DNA of 64,000 nt from Nitrobacter sp051535215 (GTDB taxonomy: Bacteria > Pseudomonadota > Alphaproteobacteria > Rhizobiales > Xanthobacteraceae), in assembly GCF_051535215.1 (NCBI RefSeq), contig NZ_JBPPLY010000002.1:331414-395413 (forward strand), in the 5' to 3' direction. Below, one piece after another: positions 1-8,862 of this stretch. A program made the position numbers and the translations under genes. Position 1 is the first letter of the stretch; the number at the start of each line of letters is the position of its first letter. Below the pieces are notes generated by a model. The model was not told the origin of the DNA. It saw nothing but the letters and a program-made list of their open reading frames with translations, and ran no database searches.

Positions 1-1
1 C

Positions 2-523
2 GGCACCGGCGGCGATGCCGATCAGGTGTTCGCTGCGCTCGAGCATCTCGAGGGCGCCAAGGGGCGGCTCGAACTGGTTGGCGAGCGCAACGGCGCGCCG
101 GTCTTCGTCGATTACGCGCACAAGCCGGATGCGCTGGCGAAGGCGCTGCAAGCGCTGCGGCCGTATGCCAGGCGGCGGCTCGTGGTGGTGTTCGGCGCGG
201 GCGGCGACCGCGACGCGGGCAAACGTCCGCTGATGGGTGAGATCGCCGTCAACAATGCTGATGCGGTTATCGTCACCGACGACAATCCGCGCAGCGAAGA
301 TCCCGCTGCGATCCGCGCTGCGATCCTCGCGGCCGCGCGCGACGCGCGCGAGATCGGCGATCGCGCCGAGGCGATCCAGACCGCTATCGCGGATCTGCAG
401 CCTGGAGACGCATTGCTGATCGCCGGCAAGGGCCACGAGACCGGACAGATCGTCGGCGACCGGGTGCTGCCGTTCAGCGATCACGAGGCGGCGGCGGCGG
501 CGTTGGCAGCGAGAGTGGCATGA
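2..523 (+). CDS. murE: UDP-MurNAc-tripeptide synthetase MurE, C-terminal part (5' end outside window)
   Basis: Cytoplasmic Mur ligase that adds the third peptide residue to UDP-MurNAc-L-Ala-D-Glu using ATP. The reading frame is open from the first bases, so the gene starts upstream; only about 173 C-terminal residues are present. They include the family motif VDYAHKPDAL, the substrate-recognition motif DNPR (in TDDNPRSEDP), which in characterised MurE enzymes marks use of meso-diaminopimelate, and the closing GKGHE motif. The stop codon overlaps the start of murF by four bases (ATGA), which suggests translational coupling. The ATP-binding and central domains cannot be judged because they are outside the window. 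Confidence 0.96.
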   Translation, partial: GTGGDADQVFAALEHLEGAKGRLELVGERNGAPVFVDYAHKPDALAKALQALRPYARRRLVVVFGAGGDRDAGKRPLMGEIAVNNADAVIVTDDNPRSEDPAAIRAAILAAARDAREIGDRAEAIQTAIADLQPGDALLIAGKGHETGQIVGDRVLPFSDHEAAAAALAARVA

Positions 524-1959
524 GCACGCAGCCGTTGTGGACACTGGACGCGATGGCCGCGGCGATGCGCGCCGAAAGGCGAGGGGCGTTGCCCGCGGTC
601 GTCACCGGCGTCTCCATCGACAGCCGCACCATTGCACCTGACGAGGCCTATTTCGCGATCAAGGGTGACGTGCATGATGGCCATGCCTTCGTCGATGCGG
701 CCTTGAAGGCGGGCGCAGCGCTGGCCGTCGTCGAAGCCGCGCAGCGCGACAATTTCGCCGCCGATGTACCTTTGTTGATCGTCGAGGATGTGCTTGCCGC
801 ATTGTGCGATCTGGCGCGGGCCTCGCGCGCGCGGCTTTCAGCGCAGGTGATCGCAGTGACGGGCTCGGTCGGCAAGACCTCGACCAAGGAAGCGTTACGG
901 AGCGTGCTGGCCGCGCAGGGCAAGACCCACGCCTCGGTGGCCTCGTTCAACAACCACTGGGGCGTACCGCTGACGCTGGCGCGCTGCCCGGCGGACGCGC
1001 GTTTCGCGATCTTCGAGATCGGGATGAATCACGCCGGCGAGATCGCGCCGCTGGTGAAGATGGTGCGGCCGCATATCGCTGTTATCACCACGGTCGAGCC
1101 GGTGCATCTGGAATTTTTCTCCGGCGTCGAGGCGATCGCCGACGCCAAGGCGGAAATTTTCGAAGGCGTCGAGCCGGGCGGCGTAGTCGTGCTGAACCGC
1201 GACAATGCGCAGTTCGCGCGGCTGCGGCAGCGCGCCGAGAAGCTCGGCATCGCGAGGATCGTCTCGTTCGGCGCGGACGAGGAGGCCGACGCGCGCCTGC
1301 TCGACCTGGCGTTGCATCCGGCGTGTTTAGCCGTGCATGCCGGAATTCTCGGTCATGAGTTGACCTACAAGCTCGCTATGCCCGGCCGCCACATGGCCAT
1401 GAACTCGCTGGCGGTGCTGGCGGCGGCGTCGCTGGCCGGCGCGGATCTCGCGCTGGCGGGTCTTGCGCTGTCGCAGGCGCAGCCGGCTGCGGGACGCGGC
1501 GTGCGTCATGTCCTGAACGTGCTGAACGGCGAAGCGACATTGATCGACGAGAGCTACAACGCCAATCCGGCCTCGATGGCGGCGGCGCTCAACGTGCTCG
1601 GCCAGGCTGAAACGGGCACGCAGGGCCGTCGCATCGCCGTGCTGGGCGACATGCTGGAACTCGGTCCCGGAAGTGCCGATCTGCACCGCGGCCTGACCGA
1701 GCCGATCAATGCCAATGCCATCGACATGGTATTTTGCTGCGGTCCCTTGATGCGCAACCTGTGGGATGCGCTTTCCTCCGGCAGGCGGGGCGGCTATGCA
1801 GAGGGATCGGGCGCGCTCGAATCGCAGGTGGTGGCGGCGATCCGTGCCGGCGACGTCATCATGGTCAAGGGCTCGCTCGGATCGCGAATGAAAGTGATCG
1901 TGACGGCGCTCGAAAGGCGATTTCCCGGCAACGCCGCGCACGACGGAGTCGCGGTTTAG
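520..1959 (+). CDS. murF: UDP-MurNAc-tripeptide--D-Ala-D-Ala ligase MurF
   Basis: Adds D-Ala-D-Ala to UDP-MurNAc-tripeptide, the last cytoplasmic step of peptidoglycan precursor synthesis. The 479-residue length is normal for MurF. The N-terminal domain carries the SIDSRTI motif near residue 32; the ATP-binding loop GSVGKTSTK is at about 115-123; FNNHWGVPLTL and the DESYNANPASM motif mark the central and C-terminal domains. The start overlaps the murE stop by four bases, and mraY begins eight bases after the stop, so the genes are probably one transcript. The dipeptide substrate would come from ddl in the same cluster. Confidence 0.97.
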   Translation: MSTQPLWTLDAMAAAMRAERRGALPAVVTGVSIDSRTIAPDEAYFAIKGDVHDGHAFVDAALKAGAALAVVEAAQRDNFAADVPLLIVEDVLAALCDLARASRARLSAQVIAVTGSVGKTSTKEALRSVLAAQGKTHASVASFNNHWGVPLTLARCPADARFAIFEIGMNHAGEIAPLVKMVRPHIAVITTVEPVHLEFFSGVEAIADAKAEIFEGVEPGGVVVLNRDNAQFARLRQRAEKLGIARIVSFGADEEADARLLDLALHPACLAVHAGILGHELTYKLAMPGRHMAMNSLAVLAAASLAGADLALAGLALSQAQPAAGRGVRHVLNVLNGEATLIDESYNANPASMAAALNVLGQAETGTQGRRIAVLGDMLELGPGSADLHRGLTEPINANAIDMVFCCGPLMRNLWDALSSGRRGGYAEGSGALESQVVAAIRAGDVIMVKGSLGSRMKVIVTALERRFPGNAAHDGVAV

Positions 1960-1967
1960 GGTTTCAC

Positions 1968-3074
1968 ATGTTTTATTGGTTGATCGATCTTTCAAACACT
2001 GTTCCGGGACTCGGCATTTTCAAGCCGCTCCTGAACGTCTTCCGCTACATTACCTTCCGCACCGGCGGCGCGATGGTGACCGGCGCGTTGTTCGTGTTCC
2101 TGTTCGGCCCCTGGATCATTGACAACCTCCGCCTGCGCCAGGGCAAGGGACAGCCGATCCGCTCCGACGGGCCGCAGTCACACCTTGTCAGCAAGAAGGG
2201 TACGCCGACCATGGGCGGCCTGATGATCCTGTCGGGACTTGTCGTGTCGACTGTGTTGTGGGCCAATCCGCTCAATCCCTATGTCTGGATCGTGCTCGCG
2301 GTGACGCTCGGTTTCGGCATCATCGGATTTTATGACGACTATCTGAAGGTGACGAAGCAGACCCATGCCGGGTTCGCCGGGCGGACCCGCCTCATGCTGG
2401 AGTTGGTGATCGCACTGGCCGCCTGCTATGCGCTGGTCCGCCTCGGCCGCGAGCCGTTCTCGACCGCGCTGGTGATCCCGTTCTTCAAGGACGTGGTGCT
2501 GGACCTCGGCTGGTTCTTCCTCGCTTTCGGCGCGTTCATCATCGTCGGCGCGGGCAATGCGGTGAACCTCACCGATGGTCTCGACGGTCTCGCCATCGTG
2601 CCGGTCATGATCGCGTCTGCGAGCTTCGCCATGATCGCCTATCTCGCCGGCAATGCCGTGTTCGCCGACTACCTCCAGATCAACTACATCGCCGGCGCCG
2701 GTGAACTCGCGGTGCTGTGCGGCGCGGTGCTCGGGGCGGGCCTCGGCTTCCTCTGGTTCAACGCGCCGCCGGCCTCGATCTTCATGGGGGACACCGGTTC
2801 GCTGGCGCTCGGCGGCATGCTTGGCTCGATCGCGGTCGCGGTGAAGCATGAGATCGTGCTGGCGGTCATCGGCGGCCTGTTCGTGCTGGAAGCGGTGTCG
2901 GTGATCGTGCAGGTGACGTCGTTCAAGCTGACGGGAAAACGCATCTTCAAGATGGCGCCGATCCACCATCACTTCGAGCAGCTCGGCTGGACCGAGCCGC
3001 AGATCGTGATCCGGTTCTGGATCATTTCGGTGATGCTGGCGCTGGCAGGTCTTTCAACACTGAAGCTGCGGTGA
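1968..3074 (+). CDS. mraY: Phospho-MurNAc-pentapeptide transferase MraY
   Basis: Integral membrane enzyme that transfers phospho-MurNAc-pentapeptide to undecaprenyl phosphate, forming lipid I. The start chosen is the ATG at 1968 (MFYWLIDLS), giving 368 residues, the usual length; the frame is open further upstream, but that would overlap murF deeply. Family signatures are visible: GTPTMGG near residue 78, the catalytic DDYLK, NAVNLTDGLDGLA, FMGDTGSLALGG and the histidine cluster MAPIHHHFE. About ten hydrophobic segments are spread along the protein. It is tightly packed between murF and murD. Confidence 0.97.
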   Translation: MFYWLIDLSNTVPGLGIFKPLLNVFRYITFRTGGAMVTGALFVFLFGPWIIDNLRLRQGKGQPIRSDGPQSHLVSKKGTPTMGGLMILSGLVVSTVLWANPLNPYVWIVLAVTLGFGIIGFYDDYLKVTKQTHAGFAGRTRLMLELVIALAACYALVRLGREPFSTALVIPFFKDVVLDLGWFFLAFGAFIIVGAGNAVNLTDGLDGLAIVPVMIASASFAMIAYLAGNAVFADYLQINYIAGAGELAVLCGAVLGAGLGFLWFNAPPASIFMGDTGSLALGGMLGSIAVAVKHEIVLAVIGGLFVLEAVSVIVQVTSFKLTGKRIFKMAPIHHHFEQLGWTEPQIVIRFWIISVMLALAGLSTLKLR

Positions 3075-3111
3075 TGATCGGTTTGAGCATCGCGGTGGGC
3101 AAGGCCTTTCC

Positions 3112-4512
3112 ATGATTCCCGTTACCTCCTTCGCCGGCAAAATGGTCGCGGTGTTCGGCCTCGGCGGCTCCGGTCTTGCGAGCTGCCACGCGCTGAAAGC
3201 GGGCGGCGCCGAAGTGATCGCCGCCGACGACAACGCAGACAACGTCGCAAGAGCCGCGCAGGCCGGCTTCATGACCGCGGACCTGCGCACGGTGGCGTGG
3301 AGCAATTTCGCCGCGCTCGTACTTGCGCCTGGCGTGCCGCTGACCCATCCGACGCCGCACTGGAGCGCGCTGGCGGCGCACGAGGCCGGCGTCGAGGTGA
3401 TCGGCGACATCGAACTGTTCTGCCGCGAGCGGCGTCGCCACGTTCCCGACGCGCCGTTCGTCGCCATCACCGGCACCAACGGCAAGTCCACCACCACCGC
3501 GCTGGTTGCGCATCTGATGCGCGAAGCCGGTCACGATGTGCAGATGGGCGGCAATATCGGCACCGCGATCCTGTCGCTGGAGCCGCCGCGCAAGGGGCGC
3601 GTACATGTCATCGAGATGTCGTCGTATCAGATCGACCTGACACCTTCGCTCGATCCGACGGTCGGCATCCTGCTCAATGTCAGCCCCGATCATCTCGACC
3701 GTCACGGTACAATCGAGCACTATGCGGCGGTGAAGGAGAGGCTGGTTGCAAGCGTGCAGCCGCAGGGCACGGCTGTCGTCGGCGTCGACGATATCTGGAG
3801 CCGCGCCGCCGCTGATCGCATCGAACAGGCCGGCAAGCACGTGCTGCGCGTCTCGGTGAAGCGGCCGCTCGCGGACGGCATCTGTGTCGATCATGGCAGG
3901 ATCGTTCGCGCCAGCGGCGGAGCGCAGACCGAAATCGCCGATATCGGCGGCATCGGTTCGCTGCGCGGACGGCACAACGCGCAGAACGCCGCCTGCGCCT
4001 CGGCGGCTGCGCTCGCGCTCGGGGTAACCAACGAGATCCTGCAAGAGGGCTTGCGCAGCTTTCCCGGGCTCGCGCACCGCATGGAGCAGGTCGGCCGCAA
4101 GGCCAACGTTCTGTTCGTCAACGACTCCAAGGGCACCAACGCCGACGCCACCGAGAAGGCCTTGTCGTCCTTCGCTGACATTTTCTGGATTGCCGGCGGC
4201 AAGCCCAAGAGCGGCGGCATTGCCTCGCTCGCCGAGTTCTTTCCGCGCGTCCGCAAAGCCTATCTGATCGGCGAGGGGGCAAAGGAGTTTGCGGCGACGC
4301 TGGACGGCAAAGTGGATTACGAGATCAGCGGGACGCTGGAAGCAGCGGTGCCCGCCGCCGCGCGCGACGCCGAGGCGTCGGGCCTTGCGGATGCCGTGGT
4401 GCTGCTGTCGCCGGCCTGCGCCTCGTTCGATCAGTTCCGCAATTTTGAAGTCCGCGGCGACCGTTTCCGTGAACTGGTGTGGGCACTGCCGGGCGTCAAG
4501 CCGGTGATGTAG
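3112..4512 (+). CDS. murD: UDP-MurNAc-L-alanine--D-glutamate ligase MurD
   Basis: Cytoplasmic Mur ligase that adds D-glutamate to UDP-MurNAc-L-Ala. The 466-residue protein has the N-terminal nucleotide-sugar domain (VFGLGGSGLA near residue 15), the ATP loop GTNGKSTTTAL near 120-130, the MSSYQID and NVSPDHLDRH motifs, the AHRME motif of the central domain, and NDSKGTNADAT at the C-terminal domain. It follows mraY by 37 bases. The downstream junction to ftsW is 199 bases long and holds two palindromes, so expression of ftsW may be partly separate. Confidence 0.97.
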   Translation: MIPVTSFAGKMVAVFGLGGSGLASCHALKAGGAEVIAADDNADNVARAAQAGFMTADLRTVAWSNFAALVLAPGVPLTHPTPHWSALAAHEAGVEVIGDIELFCRERRRHVPDAPFVAITGTNGKSTTTALVAHLMREAGHDVQMGGNIGTAILSLEPPRKGRVHVIEMSSYQIDLTPSLDPTVGILLNVSPDHLDRHGTIEHYAAVKERLVASVQPQGTAVVGVDDIWSRAAADRIEQAGKHVLRVSVKRPLADGICVDHGRIVRASGGAQTEIADIGGIGSLRGRHNAQNAACASAAALALGVTNEILQEGLRSFPGLAHRMEQVGRKANVLFVNDSKGTNADATEKALSSFADIFWIAGGKPKSGGIASLAEFFPRVRKAYLIGEGAKEFAATLDGKVDYEISGTLEAAVPAAARDAEASGLADAVVLLSPACASFDQFRNFEVRGDRFRELVWALPGVKPVM

Positions 4513-4532
4513 ACGGAGCCGACTCTTCATCA

Positions 4533-4565
4533 TGGCCGGATCTATTCCGGCCACCCGCCTTTTTT
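4533..4565 (+). terminator. Palindrome with T tract after murD (possible intrinsic terminator or attenuator)
   Basis: Two 8-base arms (TGGCCGGA and TCCGGCCA) surround a 5-base loop; a run of six T follows after six more bases. The shape fits a rho-independent terminator, but the arms match a dispersed palindrome common in this bacterial family, and the cluster continues downstream, so partial attenuation is as likely as termination. Confidence 0.45.
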
Positions 4566-4587
4566 CGCTCCAGTTCCTAAGACGTGG

Positions 4588-4610
4588 ATGCCCGCAACAG
4601 GTGCGGGCAT
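4588..4610. repeat. Dispersed palindrome between murD and ftsW
   Basis: Perfect 9-base arms (ATGCCCGCA / TGCGGGCAT) flank a 5-base loop. It is the second of two palindromes in the 199-base murD-ftsW gap and belongs to the same short-repeat class seen at the next three junctions of the cluster. Confidence 0.7.
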
Positions 4611-4711
4611 GACGAGGAAAAAATCGCTCCCGAAAACTTGTCCGGTTTCCTTAACCTCCCGGTAATCACGATCGGGGACCAATGGCGTGATCTCCGCCCG
4701 CAGGATCCGTC

Positions 4712-5863
4712 ATGATTTCACGCGAACAACGCACGCCGCTCTCGGAATGGTGGTGGACCGTGGATCGGTGGCTGCTGGCGGCCATGATCCTTCTGATGCT
4801 GACCGGCGTGGTGCTGTCGCTCGCCGCCAGCCCCTCGGTCGCGACCCGGATCGGACTCGATCCGTTTCACTTCTTCCATCGCCACGTATTGTTTCTGCTG
4901 CCCTCGGTCGTCGTGATGGTCGGCGTGTCGTTCCTGTCGCCGCGCCAGATCCGTCGCTCGGCGCTGATCGTGTTCGGGCTCAGCATCGTGCTGATCGTAG
5001 CCACGCTCGTGTTCGGCCCGGAGGTCAAGGGCGCGAAACGCTGGATCACGATCCTCGGCGTCAACATTCAGGCTTCGGAATCCGCAAAACCCGCTTTCGT
5101 CGTGTTGGCGGCGTGGCTCTTCTCGGAATCCGCGCGCAAGCCCGAGATGCCCGCGACCTCGATGGCGCTGACGCTGCTATTGGGACTCGTCACGCTGCTG
5201 GTGCTGGAGCCCGATTTCGGCCAGACCATGCTGATCCTGATGGTGTGGGGAGCGCTGTTCTTCATCGCCGGCATGCGCATCGTCTGGGTGTTCGGTCTCG
5301 CAGGCACCGCGATCGCCGGATTGTTCGCCGCCTATATGCTGGTTCCTCATGTCGCTGTCCGCATCCAGCGATTCATGGATCCGGCTTCCGGCGACACATT
5401 CCAGGTCGATACCGCCATGGATGCTTTCGCCAACGGCGGCTGGTTCGGGCTCGGTCCGGGCGAGGGCATCGCCAAGCGGAGCCTTCCCGACAGTCACACC
5501 GACTTCGTGTTTGCGGTCGGCGCCGAGGAATTCGGCATCATCATGTGCCTTGCGCTGCTGGCGTTGTTCACCTTCATCGTCATGCGCACCCTGTCGCGCG
5601 CCTACGCGTCGGAGGATCTGTTCTCGCGCTTCGCCGCGTCCGGGCTCGCGATCATGTTCGGCGTGCAGGCGGCCATTAACATGGCGGTCAACCTGCATCT
5701 GATCCCCGCCAAGGGCATGACGCTGCCGTTCATTTCCTATGGCGGCTCGTCGATGGTCTCGCTCGCTTATGGCGTCGGCCTGATGCTGGCGCTGACGCGG
5801 CAGCGGCCGCGCACGGAAATGGAATCGATCGGCGAGGCCACCGCCGCCGCGAGCTATGCGTAG
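4712..5863 (+). CDS. ftsW: Peptidoglycan glycosyltransferase FtsW
   Basis: SEDS-family membrane protein that polymerises lipid II at the septum together with the class B penicillin-binding protein FtsI (not in this window). The 383 residues contain about ten hydrophobic segments. SEDS signatures include KGAKRWI near residue 109, LEPDFGQTM in the middle, the periplasmic loop ending in LPDSHTDFVFAVGAEEFG, and the C-terminal LPFISYGGSSMV. Its place between murD and murG is the standard dcw order. The start is the first ATG of the frame, with only a weak ribosome-binding site. Confidence 0.97.
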   Translation: MISREQRTPLSEWWWTVDRWLLAAMILLMLTGVVLSLAASPSVATRIGLDPFHFFHRHVLFLLPSVVVMVGVSFLSPRQIRRSALIVFGLSIVLIVATLVFGPEVKGAKRWITILGVNIQASESAKPAFVVLAAWLFSESARKPEMPATSMALTLLLGLVTLLVLEPDFGQTMLILMVWGALFFIAGMRIVWVFGLAGTAIAGLFAAYMLVPHVAVRIQRFMDPASGDTFQVDTAMDAFANGGWFGLGPGEGIAKRSLPDSHTDFVFAVGAEEFGIIMCLALLALFTFIVMRTLSRAYASEDLFSRFAASGLAIMFGVQAAINMAVNLHLIPAKGMTLPFISYGGSSMVSLAYGVGLMLALTRQRPRTEMESIGEATAAASYA

Positions 5864-5883
5864 ATGGATGTGTGTCCGCGGCC

Positions 5884-6004
5884 TGACCCTCATGCCCGGG
5901 CCATAGCCGTTCGAAGAACGGTGCTCCCCCATGGTGCCGGGCATCCACCTTTTGCAAGCGTGTGATAGGAAAAGGCGTGGATGGCCGGGACGAAGCCCGG
6001 CCAT
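5884..6004. repeat. Pair of dispersed palindromes between ftsW and murG
   Basis: The first unit runs from ATGCCCGGG near 5890 to GCCGGGCAT near 5943 with an inner hairpin (CCGTTC GAA GAACGG). The second, at 5981-6004, has perfect 9-base arms ATGGCCGGG / CCCGGCCAT with a 6-base loop. Related ATGGC(C)GGG...CCCGGCCAT copies occur near 4533 and 16930. They fill most of the 173-base gap. Confidence 0.7.
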
Positions 6005-6036
6005 GACGATGGTGATTTGGGCCGGGTGACGATCTT

Positions 6037-7140
6037 GTGACCGAACAACAACCTCTCATCCTGCTCGCCGCCGGAGGCACCGGGGGACATCTGTTTCCAG
6101 CCGAGGCGCTCGGCGTCGAGCTGATGAAGCGCGGCCTGCGGGTGCGGCTGGTGACGGACTCGCGCGCGCTGCGCTATAGCGGGCTGTTCTCGAAGGACAT
6201 GACCGACGTGGTGCCGAGCGAGACCGTGCGCGGCCGCTCGCCGCTGGCGCTGGCACGCACCGGCCTGATGCTCGCGACCGGCACGGCCGTCGCGTTCAAG
6301 CTGATGCATCGGTTGAAGCCAGCCGCCGTGATCGGCTTCGGCGGTTATCCGACCTTGCCGCCGCTGCTTGCCGCGCGGCTCGCCGGAATTCCGACCCTGA
6401 TCCACGACGCCAACGCGGTAATGGGCCGCGCCAACCGCTTCCTGTCGCGCCGCGTCAGCGCCATCGCCACCTCGCTGCCGGGCGTGCTTGCCAAGGAGCC
6501 TTCGCTGATCGGCAAGACCACGACGACCGGCACGCCGATGCGGCCGGCTATTCTCGCAGCCGCCGCCGTTCCCTTTGCCGCGCCTGGTCCGGGCGATCCC
6601 ATCCGCGTTCTCGTGGTCGGCGGCAGCCAGGGCGCGCGCGTCATGAGCGACATCGTGCCGGCGGCGATCGAAAAGCTCGAAGCCGCACTGCTGCGGCGGC
6701 TGGTGCTGACCCAGCAGGTGCGCGACGAAGACATGGCGCGGGTCCGCGCGGTTTATGATCGGCTCGGGATTAATGCCGAGCTGGCGCCGTTCTTCGCCGA
6801 CCTGCCGGCGCGGCTGGCGTCGAGTCACATCATCGTCTCCCGCTCCGGCGCAGGCACGGTGGCCGAGCTTGGCGCGATCGGGCGCGCCTCGATCCTGGTG
6901 CCGCTTCCCGGCGCGATCGATCAGGACCAGTTCGCCAATGCCGGCGTGCTGGCGGATGCCGGCGGCGCGATCCGCATCGTGCAGGCGGATTTCACGCCGG
7001 AACGTCTCGCGGCCGAATTGTCCGCGCTGGCCGATGATCCGGCGCGGCTTGCGGCCATGGCGGCGGCAGCACGCACCGTGGGCCGGCTCGACGCGGCGGA
7101 GCGGCTCGCGGATCTGGTCGTTAAAGTGGCCGGAATCTAG
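6037..7140 (+). CDS. murG: UDP-GlcNAc:lipid I N-acetylglucosaminyltransferase MurG
   Basis: Peripheral membrane glycosyltransferase (family GT28) that converts lipid I to lipid II. The 367-residue protein starts at a GTG. It shows the N-terminal GGTGGHLFPA loop (residues about 13-22), GFGGYPTLPPL, the mid-protein GGSQGARVMS, and the UDP-GlcNAc-binding SRSGAGTVAELGA and LVPLPGAIDQDQFANA segments. It lies in canonical order between ftsW and murC, although palindrome-bearing gaps separate it from both. Confidence 0.97.
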   Translation: MTEQQPLILLAAGGTGGHLFPAEALGVELMKRGLRVRLVTDSRALRYSGLFSKDMTDVVPSETVRGRSPLALARTGLMLATGTAVAFKLMHRLKPAAVIGFGGYPTLPPLLAARLAGIPTLIHDANAVMGRANRFLSRRVSAIATSLPGVLAKEPSLIGKTTTTGTPMRPAILAAAAVPFAAPGPGDPIRVLVVGGSQGARVMSDIVPAAIEKLEAALLRRLVLTQQVRDEDMARVRAVYDRLGINAELAPFFADLPARLASSHIIVSRSGAGTVAELGAIGRASILVPLPGAIDQDQFANAGVLADAGGAIRIVQADFTPERLAAELSALADDPARLAAMAAAARTVGRLDAAERLADLVVKVAGI

Positions 7141-7156
7141 CTGATTCGGACTTGTC

Positions 7157-7178
7157 ATGCCCCGCGAAAGCGGGGCAT
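7157..7178. repeat. Dispersed palindrome between murG and murC
   Basis: Perfect 9-base arms ATGCCCCGC / GCGGGGCAT around a GAAA tetraloop, 17 bases after the murG stop codon. In RNA this GAAA-capped stem would be very stable. There is no T tract, so it is more likely a dispersed repeat than a true terminator. Confidence 0.7.
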
Positions 7179-7259
7179 CCAGTACGCCGTGCGGCCGCTG
7201 GGAATCGGTGGCGCGGAATACGGATCGTCCGCTTGGGACGATGACGGCAAGGAACAGAC

Positions 7260-8663
7260 ATGAGACTGCCGCGCGAAATCGGCCCCATCCACTTCGTCGG
7301 CATCGGCGGCATCGGCATGAGCGGCATCGCCGAGGTGCTGTGCAATCTCGGCTATACAGTGCAGGGTTCGGACGCTTCCGAGGGCGCCAATGTCAGCCGC
7401 CTGCGCGAGAAGGGAATCCATGTCACGGTCGGCCACAAGGCCGGCAACGTGAACGGCGCGGACGTGCTTGTGGTTTCCACCGCGATCAGGCGCGACAATC
7501 CCGAATTGATGGCGGCGCGCGCACAGCGCATTCCCGTCGTGCGTCGCGCCGAGATGCTCGCCGAACTGATGCGGCTGAAAAGCTGCGTCGCCATCGCAGG
7601 CACCCACGGCAAGACCACGACCACGTCCATGGTCGCGGCGCTGCTCGACGCCGGCGATTTCGATCCCACCGTCATCAACGGCGGCATCATCAACGCCTAT
7701 GGCACCAATGCGCGGTTGGGGGCGGGCGAGTGGATGGTGGTGGAAGCCGACGAAAGCGACGGCACGTTTCTGAAACTGCCGACCGACGTCGCCATCGTCA
7801 CCAATGTCGATCCCGAGCATCTCGATCACTTCAAGACTTTCGACGCCGTGCAGGATGCATTCCGCTCGTTTGTCGAGAACGTGCCGTTCTACGGCTTCGC
7901 GGTGATGTGCATCGATCATGCCGTCGTGCAGAGCATGGTCGGCAAGATCGAGGACCGCCGCATCATCACCTACGGCGAGAACCCGCAGGCCGACGCCCGG
8001 CTGGTCGACCTCGCGCCGAACGGCGGCGGCTCGCATTTCCGCGTCGTGTTCCGCAACCGCAAGACCGACGCCGCCCACGAGATCTCCGATCTGGTGCTGC
8101 CGATGCCCGGCCGCCACAACGCGCTCAACGCCACGGCGGCGATCGCGGTGGCGCATGAACTCGGCATTCCCGACGCAACCATCCGCAGCGCCCTCGCTGG
8201 GTTCGGCGGCGTCAAGCGGCGCTTTACCAAGACCGGCGACTGGAACGGCGTCACTATCATCGACGACTACGGTCATCATCCGGTCGAGATCGCCGCGGTG
8301 CTGAAAGCGGCGCGCGAGTCCACCGCCGGCCGGGTCATCGCCGTGGTGCAGCCGCATCGCTACAGCCGCCTGCAGTCGCTGTTCGAGGAATTCTGCACGT
8401 GCTTCAACGATGCCGATACCGTGGTCGTCGCCGAGGTCTATCCGGCGGGCGAGGCGCCGATCGAGGGCATCGACCGCGACCACTTCGTGCTCGGCCTGCG
8501 CGCTCACGGTCACCGCCAGGTGGTGCCGTTGCAGGAGTCGGCGGCGCTGCCGGGTGTCATTGCAGGTCTGGCGAAGCCCGGCGATTATGTGGTGTGCCTC
8601 GGCGCCGGCAACATCACGCAGTGGGCCTATGCGCTGCCGGGCGAACTCAAGGCGCTGGGATGA
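7260..8663 (+). CDS. murC: UDP-N-acetylmuramate--L-alanine ligase MurC
   Basis: First Mur ligase, adding L-alanine to UDP-MurNAc with ATP in the cytoplasm. The 467 residues match the family length. Signatures: FVGIGGIGMSGIAEVL near residue 12, ATP loop GTHGKTTTT near 117-125, EADESDGTFL, TNVDPEHLDH, RRFTKTG and the DDYGHHPVEI motif of the C-terminal half. It precedes murB as usual; the 199-base gap after it is mostly a long inverted repeat. Confidence 0.97.
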   Translation: MRLPREIGPIHFVGIGGIGMSGIAEVLCNLGYTVQGSDASEGANVSRLREKGIHVTVGHKAGNVNGADVLVVSTAIRRDNPELMAARAQRIPVVRRAEMLAELMRLKSCVAIAGTHGKTTTTSMVAALLDAGDFDPTVINGGIINAYGTNARLGAGEWMVVEADESDGTFLKLPTDVAIVTNVDPEHLDHFKTFDAVQDAFRSFVENVPFYGFAVMCIDHAVVQSMVGKIEDRRIITYGENPQADARLVDLAPNGGGSHFRVVFRNRKTDAAHEISDLVLPMPGRHNALNATAAIAVAHELGIPDATIRSALAGFGGVKRRFTKTGDWNGVTIIDDYGHHPVEIAAVLKAARESTAGRVIAVVQPHRYSRLQSLFEEFCTCFNDADTVVVAEVYPAGEAPIEGIDRDHFVLGLRAHGHRQVVPLQESAALPGVIAGLAKPGDYVVCLGAGNITQWAYALPGELKALG

Positions 8664-8719
8664 TGGTCCTCGCGATGATGTTTGTGAAAAGTGGTGAATT
8701 TGCCGCGTGGCATGGACTG

Positions 8720-8823
8720 CTCTCTCCCCCCTTGTGGGGGAGAGGTGGAGAGGGGGGTATCTTTAACGTCGGTGCATGTTGCACATCCCCCTCCGTGATC
8801 CTCCCCCACAAGGGGGGAGAGAG
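8720..8823. repeat. Long inverted repeat between murC and murB
   Basis: Two perfect 23-base complementary arms lie at 8720-8742 and 8801-8823 (pyrimidine-rich CTCTCTCCCCCC followed by TTGTGGGGGAG, and its complement). The inner flanks pair imperfectly for a further 15-20 bases, leaving a loop near 8762-8785 that includes GTGCATGTTGCAC. The whole 104-base unit could form one long hairpin in the transcript or a cruciform in DNA. The right arm ends seven bases before an in-frame GTG upstream of murB. Confidence 0.85.
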
Positions 8824-8862
8824 CCGACCGTGCGGTTCGGCGACGCCATTGCTCAAGCAGCC

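Noticed and set aside
3022..4554. 510-codon open frame on the minus strand
   Set aside because: Opposite murD; Arg/His/Gly-rich product without domains, a typical GC-rich shadow.
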